From: IDS-8 sp035304285
GTDB lineage: Bacteria; Pseudomonadota; Gammaproteobacteria; Steroidobacterales; Woeseiaceae
Reading direction: 5' to 3'
Length of the DNA stretch: 5,302 nt
Assembly (NCBI GenBank): GCA_035304285.1
Contig: DATGQI010000032.1
Span: 1 to 5,302, forward strand
Shown here in pieces: positions 1 through 5,302 of this stretch (within the stretch, counting starts at the first letter, position 1; each line of letters opens with the position of its first letter). The notes under the pieces were generated by a model. That model was not told where the DNA came from, did not search any database, and worked only from the letters and a program-made list of their open reading frames with translations. Both the position numbers and the translations under genes were made by a program.

Positions 1-1637
1 CGGACAAGGCCATCATCGGATTGCCTGAAGTCCAGCTCGGCATACATCCCGGTTTTGGGGGTACCGTCCGCGCGGTGCGAACAGCCGGCGTCCGCGCTGC
101 CATGGGACTCATGCTTACCGGCCAGCCAATCGCTCCCGGCAGGGCCAGGCGCCAGAACCTTGTCGACAGGATCGTGGCACCGGATAACTGGAAGCAGGCG
201 GCAAAGGAGATGATCGCAACTCCGCAAAAGCGCGCGCAGGCTCCCTTGCTGGACCAGGTCCTCAATCTTCCACTCGTACGCCCATTCATCGCTCGCAAGA
301 TGCGAGCCGAAGTGGCGAAGAAAGCGCGTCCCGACCATTACCCGGCGCCATACGCAATCATCGACCTGTGGGTGCAGCACGGAGCATCCGAACACCACGG
401 GTACGAAGCGGAAGCCCGCTCGATCGCTCAGCTCATGTGCGGAGAAACATCGAGAAACCTCGTGCGGGTATTCTTCCTGCAGAACCGGCTCAAGTCGCAG
501 GGAGGCAAACCGGCTGCGCGCATCAAACGCGTTCACGTCGTCGGCGCAGGAGTCATGGGAGGAGACATCGCTGCCTGGTGTGCCTTGCGCGGCCTCGATG
601 TCACCCTGCAGGACCGGGCAATGGAATACATCCAGCCGGCAATGGACCGCGCGAAGAAGCTTTTTGCAAAGAAGGTCCGCACCGAAAGCGACCAGGCCGC
701 GACCGTGGAACGGCTCAGGGCAGATCCGGCCGGTGAAGGTGTTGCGGATGCGGATCTCATCATAGAAGCAATATTCGAAGATGCGGATGCCAAGAAAGAC
801 CTTTACGCGACGCTCCAGAAGTCGATGAAGCCGGACGCTATCCTCGCCACCAACACATCCAGCATACGGCTCGAAGAACTGCGCGAGGGGCTTGCCAGTC
901 CCGAGCGGTTCATCGGCCTGCATTTCTTCAATCCCGTTGCGAAGCTGCCGCTGGTAGAGATCATCCGCGGGGATGACACCGCGCAGGACGCGATGGATAG
1001 CGGCTTTGCCTTCGTCAAGGCCATCGGCAAGTTCCCCCTGGAGTGCAGGAGCTCGCCGGGCTTCGTGGTCAATCGCGTACTGGCACCTTACATGGCCGAA
1101 GCGATGTTTCTTGCCGGCGAAGGTGTCCCGCTCCGCGAGATCGACCGGGCGGCGGAAGATTTCGGGATGCCGATGGGACCCATCGAACTTCTGGACAGCG
1201 TGGGACTTGACGTCGCCATGCACGTATCGAACGTACTGGGCAAGGCTTTCGAAAAACCGGTTCCCCCCACACTCTCACAAATGGTCGAAAGCAAAAAACT
1301 GGGCCGAAAATCAGGACAGGGATTCTACGCCTGGGAGGACGGCAAGGCGGTCAAGCCGGAGACACCTCCCGGCACAACCGTGCCGCAGGATATCGGTGAC
1401 AGGCTGATACTGGTGATGGTCAACGAAGCGGTTGCATGCCTGCACGAGAATGTCGTGGGCGACGCCGACCTGCTCGATGCGGGTGTCATCTTCGGCACCG
1501 GCTTCGCGCCATTTCGCGGCGGTCCGCTGCAGTATGCTCGCAGCCGCGGCTTAGGCGATGTGCAACAACGGCTTAAACAACTGCAGGAAAGGTATGGCGA
1601 TCGTTTCTACCCACATGCGGGCTGGAACGAACTCTGA
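1..1637 (+). CDS. Fatty acid oxidation multifunctional protein, FadB/FadJ type (enoyl-CoA hydratase / 3-hydroxyacyl-CoA dehydrogenase), 5' partial
   Basis: This is the cytoplasmic beta-oxidation enzyme that hydrates trans-2-enoyl-CoA and then oxidises L-3-hydroxyacyl-CoA with NAD+. The frame is open to the left edge (first full codon at base 3), so about 130 N-terminal residues are missing; 544 are visible. The fragment opens inside the hydratase fold with GLPEVQLG and PGFGGT. The Glu of LPE matches the catalytic Glu139 of E. coli FadB. An NAD-binding Rossmann motif, GAGVMGG, lies at visible residues 181-187. The dehydrogenase residues have the spacing of human HAD: Ser in NTSS (286), His in HFFNP (307), Glu in LVE (319) and Asn in GFVVNR (357). 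A C-terminal HAD domain follows, with GRKSGQGFYAW and GTGFAPFRGGP. The protein stops just after YGDRFYP, so its tail is more FadJ-like and shorter than that of FadB. No thiolase gene lies downstream. FadB and FadJ cannot be separated safely, so no symbol is given. Confidence 0.93.
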   Translation, partial: DKAIIGLPEVQLGIHPGFGGTVRAVRTAGVRAAMGLMLTGQPIAPGRARRQNLVDRIVAPDNWKQAAKEMIATPQKRAQAPLLDQVLNLPLVRPFIARKMRAEVAKKARPDHYPAPYAIIDLWVQHGASEHHGYEAEARSIAQLMCGETSRNLVRVFFLQNRLKSQGGKPAARIKRVHVVGAGVMGGDIAAWCALRGLDVTLQDRAMEYIQPAMDRAKKLFAKKVRTESDQAATVERLRADPAGEGVADADLIIEAIFEDADAKKDLYATLQKSMKPDAILATNTSSIRLEELREGLASPERFIGLHFFNPVAKLPLVEIIRGDDTAQDAMDSGFAFVKAIGKFPLECRSSPGFVVNRVLAPYMAEAMFLAGEGVPLREIDRAAEDFGMPMGPIELLDSVGLDVAMHVSNVLGKAFEKPVPPTLSQMVESKKLGRKSGQGFYAWEDGKAVKPETPPGTTVPQDIGDRLILVMVNEAVACLHENVVGDADLLDAGVIFGTGFAPFRGGPLQYARSRGLGDVQQRLKQLQERYGDRFYPHAGWNEL

Positions 1638-1873
1638 TGCCGACCGGCGCGCCTGCGCCCGAGTTGGTAAACTGTGCTGCGCTTCACGGTGCCGCATGCT
1701 CGCGGTATCGGAGCCGGATAAATTGAAGGTAGAATAACGGCTTAGCTTGACGTAAGAGCAAATGCCGCACGCCGCGCAGGTGTCTGGAGCGGGCGTGCCC
1801 CGGTAACGAGCGAGTACCGCGACCAGGCGGGCCTAACGACAGCACAATAATATGCGAGCCAACAGGATGAACC
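1638..1873. other. Intergenic region with weak inverted repeats, likely leader or promoter region of the cNMP/rhodanese gene
   Basis: No credible gene lies here. I see GGCGC/GCGCC (1646-1650 and 1655-1659, four-base loop) just after the upstream stop, but no T-run follows. A 7-base inverted repeat pairs GCACGCC (1767-1773) with GGCGTGC (1792-1798). An 8-base pair, TCGCGGTA (1700-1707) and TACCGCGA (1815-1822), encloses it. Repeats this short are expected by chance in a GC-rich gap of this size. The next gene probably has its promoter here because the gap is long, but I cannot point to a convincing -35/-10 pair. The best isolated -10-like word is TAGAAT at 1730-1735. Confidence 0.35.
1864..1867 (+). 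promoter_or_regulatory. Ribosome binding site of the cNMP/rhodanese gene
   Basis: AGGA lies six bases upstream of the ATG at 1874. It supports that start over the nearby out-of-frame ATG at 1867, which overlaps the site and opens only about ten codons. Confidence 0.65.
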
Positions 1874-2920
1874 ATGAAGGACGAGCAGCTGGATACTGAA
1901 CTGCTCAAGAGCTTCTCCCCGCTGGATGGACTGAAGCGCGATAACCTCGCTGCCCTTGCAAAGAAAGTGCAGATTCGCGAGTTGTCGCCGCAGCAGATCC
2001 TGTTCAAGGAGGGAGACACCGAGAAGCGCACTGTTTACGTCGTGTCCGGTTCGCTGGAACTGATCGACCAGGGACAGGTTCAGGAAGTCGTCGAGGGCGG
2101 CACCGACGGCGCCAGGAATCCGGTATCACCGATGTTCCCGCGCCGCGTTACGGCAAAAGCACGCGACCGGGTGCAATACATTTCGATCGACAGCGATTTG
2201 CTCGACGTCATGCTGACCTGGGACCAGACCGGTTCCTACGAGGTATCGGAACTGAAGGGAGACTCCAGTTCCGGCAGTGACGACTGGATGACGATGCTGT
2301 TGCAGACAAAGGCATTCCACAAAATTCCGCCGGCGAATATCCAGGCGATCTTCATGCGCATGCAGCAGATCAACTACAAGGCAGGCGACGTGGTGCTGAA
2401 GCAAGGCGCCGAAGGCGATTACTTTTACGTGCTCACGCGCGGCAAGAGCCTGGTCACCCGGGAGACGCCGTTAAACAAGGAAGGCATCAAGCTGGCCGAG
2501 CTGTCAGTGGGTGACACGTTCGGCGAAGAAGCCCTGATCTCGGATGCAAAACGCAATGCCACCGTCACGATGCTGACGGACGGGGCGGTCATGAGACTGG
2601 GCAAGGACGACTTCAAGCGCCTCCTGAACGAGCCGATGCTGGACTGGGTCACGCCGGCGGAAGCGGAAGAGATCGTGAAGAACGGCGGGCATTGGCTGGA
2701 CGTGCGCCTGCCAAGCGAATTCGAAAACCAGCATTACGATGGCGCGATCAATGTTCCGCTTTACTTCATACGCCTGAAAATAAACACGCTGGATCCGAAA
2801 AAGAAATACGTCGTTTGCTGCGACACCGGAAGACGCAGTTCGGCCGGCGCTTACATTCTCAGCGAGCGTGGCTACAACGTTTACGTGCTGAAGGGCGGGA
2901 TCAATTCCGGGCAAAACTGA
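1874..2920 (+). CDS. Double cyclic-nucleotide-binding domain protein with C-terminal rhodanese domain
   Basis: A soluble 348-residue protein with no signal peptide or membrane segment. Residues about 7-115 look like a first CNB beta-barrel (ILFKEGD at 42-48, VYVVSGSLELI at 54-64) that lacks the phosphate-binding cassette. Residues about 138-255 are a second CNB domain with VLKQGAEGDYFYVL and a cassette reading FGEEALISDAKRNATV (216-231). Glu218 and Arg227 are the positions that hold the ribose and cyclic phosphate in CRP and PKA. Residues about 258-345 are a single rhodanese domain with LDVRLPSEF, GAINVP and the loop CCDTGRRS; Cys316 fits the persulfide-forming cysteine of C-x-x-G-x-R. There is no helix-turn-helix, so it is not a CRP-type transcription factor. 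Family knowledge suggests nucleotide binding and sulfur transfer; that the first controls the second is inference. The true substrate is unknown. It faces pilZ convergently. Confidence 0.88.
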   Translation: MKDEQLDTELLKSFSPLDGLKRDNLAALAKKVQIRELSPQQILFKEGDTEKRTVYVVSGSLELIDQGQVQEVVEGGTDGARNPVSPMFPRRVTAKARDRVQYISIDSDLLDVMLTWDQTGSYEVSELKGDSSSGSDDWMTMLLQTKAFHKIPPANIQAIFMRMQQINYKAGDVVLKQGAEGDYFYVLTRGKSLVTRETPLNKEGIKLAELSVGDTFGEEALISDAKRNATVTMLTDGAVMRLGKDDFKRLLNEPMLDWVTPAEAEEIVKNGGHWLDVRLPSEFENQHYDGAINVPLYFIRLKINTLDPKKKYVVCCDTGRRSSAGAYILSERGYNVYVLKGGINSGQN

Positions 2921-2982
2921 CGTGCTGGTTTGAATCTCGGCGGAAGCTGACACGCACCACAACGCGTGACGTTTGCTAACTT

Positions 2983-2997
2983 GCCCGCATGGCGGGC
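2983..2997. terminator. Possible bidirectional hairpin between convergent genes
   Basis: GCCCGC and GCGGGC form a perfect 6-bp GC stem around a three-base ATG loop. It sits between the stop of the cNMP/rhodanese gene (2920) and that of pilZ (3012), where a shared terminator would be expected. Neither strand has a proper T-run after the stem (TCCTGCG on plus, AAGTTAGC on minus). It may be a weak or Rho-assisted terminator, or only an mRNA-end stabilising hairpin. Confidence 0.35.
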
Positions 2998-3011
2998 TCC
3001 TGCGCAACGAT

Positions 3012-3350
3012 TTACATCGTGTGAGTCGGTTTGTCCCCGCCCAGCGCACCCGCCAGGTAGTTCTCGATTTTCTTCTGTGTGTTGCCCTGGTCCTGGTCGC
3101 TGAACTGCACGCCGATGCCTGCCGTCCTCTTTCCCTGGGCGCCCTTCGGCGTCATCCAGATAACCGTACCCGCAACAGGGATCTTCTCATCCTCGCCCAT
3201 CAGGTTCAAAAGCATGAAAACCTCGTCTCCGAGGCGGTAGGAACTGTTCGTGGGTATGAAAAGGCCGCCATTCACCACGAACGGCATGTACGCGAGGTAC
3301 AGTGCGCTCTTGTCCTTGATGGTCAGTGTCAACAATCCGGGTTTCGTCAT
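3012..3350 (-). CDS. pilZ: Type IV pilus assembly protein PilZ
   Basis: A 112-residue stand-alone PilZ-domain protein needed for type IV pilus biogenesis. In Xanthomonas the ortholog contacts the extension ATPase PilB and the EAL protein FimX. The sequence matches the pseudomonad/xanthomonad family as I remember it: LTLTIKDKS near the N-terminus, YMPFVVNGGLFIPTN (21-35), LGDEVFMLLNLM (40-51), IPVAGTVIW (57-65), TPKGAQG (67-73), GIGVQF (78-83) and the end THTM. The canonical c-di-GMP motifs are absent: there is no Arg before residue 39, so no RxxxR, and the D/NxSxxG position reads NGGLFI. This is normal for the PilZ type protein, which does not bind the dinucleotide. Its ATG overlaps the holB stop by three bases (the two genes share four, ATGA), and an AAGG lies within the end of holB. 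In Pseudomonas a tatD-family gene follows; here a convergent gene does. Confidence 0.95.
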   Translation of the reverse strand: MTKPGLLTLTIKDKSALYLAYMPFVVNGGLFIPTNSSYRLGDEVFMLLNLMGEDEKIPVAGTVIWMTPKGAQGKRTAGIGVQFSDQDQGNTQKKIENYLAGALGGDKPTHTM

Positions 3351-4381
3351 TGCGCATTCACCTTACCGTCCGGGATCGGCAACAGGCCGCCCCGGATGAA
3401 TTTATTGCCGCTGTCTTTGAGGCCTTCTGCCCAGTCGATCAGCAGGCTTTCCAGAGTCAGCTGAACGTTGTATGAGCCCGCGGATTGGCCCCGGACGCGG
3501 TTGATGTCGTCTAGATAGCAGAACAATTTTCGCCTGTCTATGCGGTTCAACACAGATTCGGCCGTACTTCCTTCGAAGCTTTCTCCCGCGGCTCCGCTCG
3601 CCCTGTAGATGCACTGCTGCACCTGTCGGCCGACCCAGGCGAGCACGAAGTCCGGCTCATACTGGCTCCAGCGGGCTGCTACGTCTATAGGCGAAACGCG
3701 GCGTTCCGCCGTCTGCGAAAAATCCCTGGCCATCGCGTCGGTTACGTCCAGCCGTTCGAGAGCTTCGATTGCCGCGAGCGGCGCGTTGCCGGCCATTCGC
3801 AGCGCAGCGCGCCAATTGGCCCCAGGCCGGACGCGCTCCAGCCATGCCAGGCTGACGCTCTCGGGCGGTGTCGCGATGGTGATGCGCTGGCAGCGGCTCA
3901 GGATAGTGGCTGGCAAGCTGCCCATACGGTCGGCGACGAGCAGCAACAGCGCGTCGCCCTGCGGTTCTTCCAGGGTCTTGAGCAAGCTGTTCGCAGCATT
4001 GCCGGTGAGCATATTCGCCGGCTCGACTATGGCCACCTTCGCGCCGCCTTCGTAACTGGTGAGGGATAGTTCGCCGACCAGTTCTCGAACCTGGTCGATG
4101 AGAATCGCCTGTTTTCCCTCCGGCGGACGGAGCCAGCGAAGGTCCGGATGCTCCGCGAGACGGCGATCGGCAGACTTCTCCCCTTCGACAGGATCGACCT
4201 GCACGGTCGGCAGCGCGGGAGTCTCGAGGCGCAGCCGTTGCATGGCCATCCAGTATGCCGCAGCGCGTTTGCCAACGCCGCGGCTCCCCGTTAGCAGTAC
4301 CGCATGCGCTGCCCGCCCACGTACCGAAGCGCCATGCCACGCCTCGGCGAGGGGTGTAAGCCATGGTAACTCTATAATCAT
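3347..4381 (-). CDS. holB: DNA polymerase III subunit delta prime
   Basis: The delta prime subunit is the stator of the clamp loader that places the beta sliding clamp on primed DNA. The 344-residue protein has the AAA+ layout: HAVLLTGSRGVGKR (26-39) at the P-loop, HPDLRWLRP (78-86), the helix region QVRELVGELSLTSYEGGAKVAIVE up to 120, NSLLKTLEEPQGD (131-143), and the SRC motif in ATILSRCQR (158-166). That Arg acts in trans on a neighbouring ATPase subunit in E. coli. Walker B is degenerate (IVEPANML in place of the DE-containing form), as expected for a subunit that does not hydrolyse ATP. The P-loop keeps Gly-Lys, but Arg replaces Thr/Ser. The four zinc-binding cysteines of E. coli delta prime (about residues 50-65) are missing. 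Its ATG shares one base with the tmk stop (TGATG) and has no clear Shine-Dalgarno sequence, suggesting translational coupling. The C-terminal part is typically divergent. Confidence 0.94.
   Translation of the reverse strand: MIIELPWLTPLAEAWHGASVRGRAAHAVLLTGSRGVGKRAAAYWMAMQRLRLETPALPTVQVDPVEGEKSADRRLAEHPDLRWLRPPEGKQAILIDQVRELVGELSLTSYEGGAKVAIVEPANMLTGNAANSLLKTLEEPQGDALLLLVADRMGSLPATILSRCQRITIATPPESVSLAWLERVRPGANWRAALRMAGNAPLAAIEALERLDVTDAMARDFSQTAERRVSPIDVAARWSQYEPDFVLAWVGRQVQQCIYRASGAAGESFEGSTAESVLNRIDRRKLFCYLDDINRVRGQSAGSYNVQLTLESLLIDWAEGLKDSGNKFIRGGLLPIPDGKVNAQ
3361..3364 (-). promoter_or_regulatory. Ribosome binding site of pilZ inside holB
   Basis: On the minus strand AAGG (within AAGGTGA) lies ten bases upstream of the pilZ ATG, inside the final codons of holB. 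It supports the start at 3350 and lets pilZ be translated partly independently of read-through from holB. Confidence 0.5.
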
Positions 4382-5043
4382 CAGTGGCTTAGCAAGCTTT
4401 CTTCAGAGTCAGCATTATCCAGCAAGCGGCGCAGCGCAGCCTCGATGGCGTCCTGCACTGCCGCCAGCGCTTGGTTCGCATCCACTATTGCGAACCGTCC
4501 GGGCTCGGTCGCGGCCTGCCGGAGATATCCTTCGCGAACCCGCAGGTGAAATTCCGCCTGCTCATTCTCCAGGCGATCGGCTTCGCCACGTTCTTCGGCC
4601 CGCTTCATTCCGATAGACGGCGCCGCATCGAGCAGAATTGTCAGGTGCGGGTTCAGGTCGCCGTGCACCCATTCCGCCAGCCATTCGATACGCGCGGGAT
4701 CGAGCCCACGGCCGTTGCCCTGGTAGGCCCGTGTCGCATCCGTGAAGCGGTCGCAGACCACCCAGGTACCGGATGCCAGGGCCGGCCGGATGAGGTTGTG
4801 CAGGTGCAAAGATCGCGCTGCGAAAAACAGCAGCAATTCTGTCTCGTCCGGCAGGTGCTCGTCCCCGTGTTCCAGCAGCATATCGCGGATTCTCTCGGCC
4901 AGGGGTGTGCCTCCAGGCTCCCGCGTCTGCACTACGTCATGGCCGCGGCGTCGGATGAGGTCGCAGATAAAGTCGATGTTGGTGGACTTGCCGACGCCTT
5001 CGCCACCTTCCACGGTGATGAACTTACCTTGTGCCATCTTCAT
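4381..5043 (-). CDS. tmk: Thymidylate kinase (dTMP kinase)
   Basis: This enzyme phosphorylates dTMP to dTDP with ATP, an essential cytoplasmic step in dTTP synthesis. With the start at 5043 the protein has 220 residues, close to the 213 of E. coli Tmk. Visible motifs are the P-loop GGEGVGKST (13-21), TREPGGTPLAE (40-50), the DR motif in VVCDRF (95-100), AYQGNGRGLD (106-115) for dTMP binding, LTILLDA (134-140), and an Arg-containing lid, RAEERGEADRLE (148-159), of the bacterial kind. A second in-frame ATG at 5037 would give 218 residues starting MAQGKF; neither start has a good Shine-Dalgarno sequence. The frame stays open to an ATG at 5121, but that extension lies wholly within mltG and has no Tmk-like residues. 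The gene overlaps mltG upstream by 14-20 bases and touches holB downstream. Confidence 0.95.
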   Translation of the reverse strand: MKMAQGKFITVEGGEGVGKSTNIDFICDLIRRRGHDVVQTREPGGTPLAERIRDMLLEHGDEHLPDETELLLFFAARSLHLHNLIRPALASGTWVVCDRFTDATRAYQGNGRGLDPARIEWLAEWVHGDLNPHLTILLDAAPSIGMKRAEERGEADRLENEQAEFHLRVREGYLRQAATEPGRFAIVDANQALAAVQDAIEAALRRLLDNADSEESLLSH

Positions 5044-5302
5044 CGCCGTTGTCGTCGGTAGCCGTTGCCGTCGCTCTCGATTGGCGCAAGCGTGAAAGGT
5101 ATTCCGCAACCGCAGCGTCATGCTCCGCTTTTGTTACCGAGAAGCGGTGACTGCCGTCAGCAAACCCCGTGGCGACGAAATAGAGTTCTTCCCCGGGGGC
5201 GGGATTCAGTGCCGCGCGAATGGCAGCTTTTCCCGGCAGCGCGATCGGGGTTGGAGGCAGCCCGGACATGGTGTAGGTGTTATACGGCGTACTCGTTTGC
5301 AA
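5024..5302 (-). CDS. mltG: Endolytic transglycosylase MltG (YceG family), C-terminal part
   Basis: MltG is an inner-membrane lytic transglycosylase that cuts nascent glycan strands and is thought to end their elongation. Only the last 92 residues are in the window; the transmembrane anchor, LysM-like part and catalytic Glu lie beyond the right edge. The piece carries the family's C-terminal signature: PYNTYTMSGLPPTPIALPG, then IRAAL, LYFVATG, DGSHRFS and the EHDAAVAEYL helix. The usual PPGPI and NPG are here PPTPI and LPG, minor changes. After the conserved helix comes a non-conserved tail of Ala/Thr and acidic residues (ATATATDDNGDED). The frame is open through the edge; the TTG at 5302 is an internal Leu, not a start. 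It is the first visible gene of the operon with tmk, holB and pilZ, as in Pseudomonas. Confidence 0.92.
   Translation of the reverse strand: MQTSTPYNTYTMSGLPPTPIALPGKAAIRAALNPAPGEELYFVATGFADGSHRFSVTKAEHDAAVAEYLSRLRQSRATATATDDNGDEDGTR

Noticed and set aside
1747..1775. TTGACG as a -35 box
   Set aside because: The expected -10 position 17 bases downstream is GC-only, so there is no sigma70 partner.
1848..1853. TAATAT as a -10 box just before the cNMP/rhodanese gene
   Set aside because: The matching -35 position reads AGGCGG, and the site would leave almost no room for a leader containing the ribosome binding site.
1684..2031. A 115-codon minus-strand frame reaching across the 1638-1873 gap
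   Set aside because: It is low-complexity (Ser, Arg, Leu), has no motif, and half of it is antisense to the start of the cNMP/rhodanese gene.
2926..2960. GGTTTGAATC followed by CACCA, resembling a tRNA T-arm and CCA end
   Set aside because: The bases flanking the loop (GCTGG and CTCGG) do not pair, and no acceptor, D or anticodon arm can be built around it.
2504..3049. A 181-codon open frame on the minus strand opposite the cNMP/rhodanese gene
   Set aside because: It is antisense to a gene with clear domains, rich in Arg, His and Val without any recognisable motif, and also runs into pilZ.
3657..4364. A long 235-codon frame within holB in another frame, same strand
   Set aside because: It is Arg/Ala/Gly-rich with no domain; holB in the correct frame has P-loop and SRC motifs. 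Such shadows are common in GC-rich DNA.
5044..5121. N-terminal extension of Tmk to an upstream ATG
   Set aside because: It would overlap mltG by 98 bases and add 26 residues unlike any Tmk N-terminus; the family begins close to the KFITVEGG strand.

Overview
The window looks like ordinary chromosome from a gammaproteobacterium of moderately high GC (about 60% by eye). The strongest clue is the minus-strand gene order mltG - tmk - holB - pilZ. As I recall it, this is the arrangement in Pseudomonas and related gammaproteobacteria. The PilZ protein is of the small type IV pilus kind found there and ends in the same THTM tail I remember from the Pseudomonas protein. I cannot name the genus. I see no insertion sequence, phage gene, CRISPR array, tRNA or rRNA.

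Layout. Bases 1-1637 (+) hold the 3' three-quarters of a FadB/FadJ-type fatty acid oxidation multifunctional protein, cut by the left edge. A 236-base gap follows (1638-1873). Next is a complete gene (1874-2920, +) for an unusual soluble protein with two cyclic-nucleotide-binding folds and a C-terminal rhodanese domain. After a short convergent gap with a GC-rich hairpin (2921-3011), a tight minus-strand operon fills the rest. Read in transcription order from the right edge it is: the 3' end of mltG (5302-5024), tmk (5043-4381), holB (4381-3347) and pilZ (3350-3012).

How the genes relate. The four minus-strand genes overlap one another by 1 to about 20 bases and are probably co-transcribed and translationally coupled. 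They join peptidoglycan processing (MltG), dTTP synthesis (Tmk), the replicative clamp loader (delta prime) and type IV pilus biogenesis (PilZ). The plus-strand genes are separate: beta-oxidation, then a putative second-messenger-responsive sulfurtransferase of unknown role.

No clearly novel system is visible. The items most worth a second look are the double cNMP-binding/rhodanese fusion, the absence of zinc-module cysteines in HolB, and the loss of both c-di-GMP motifs in PilZ.
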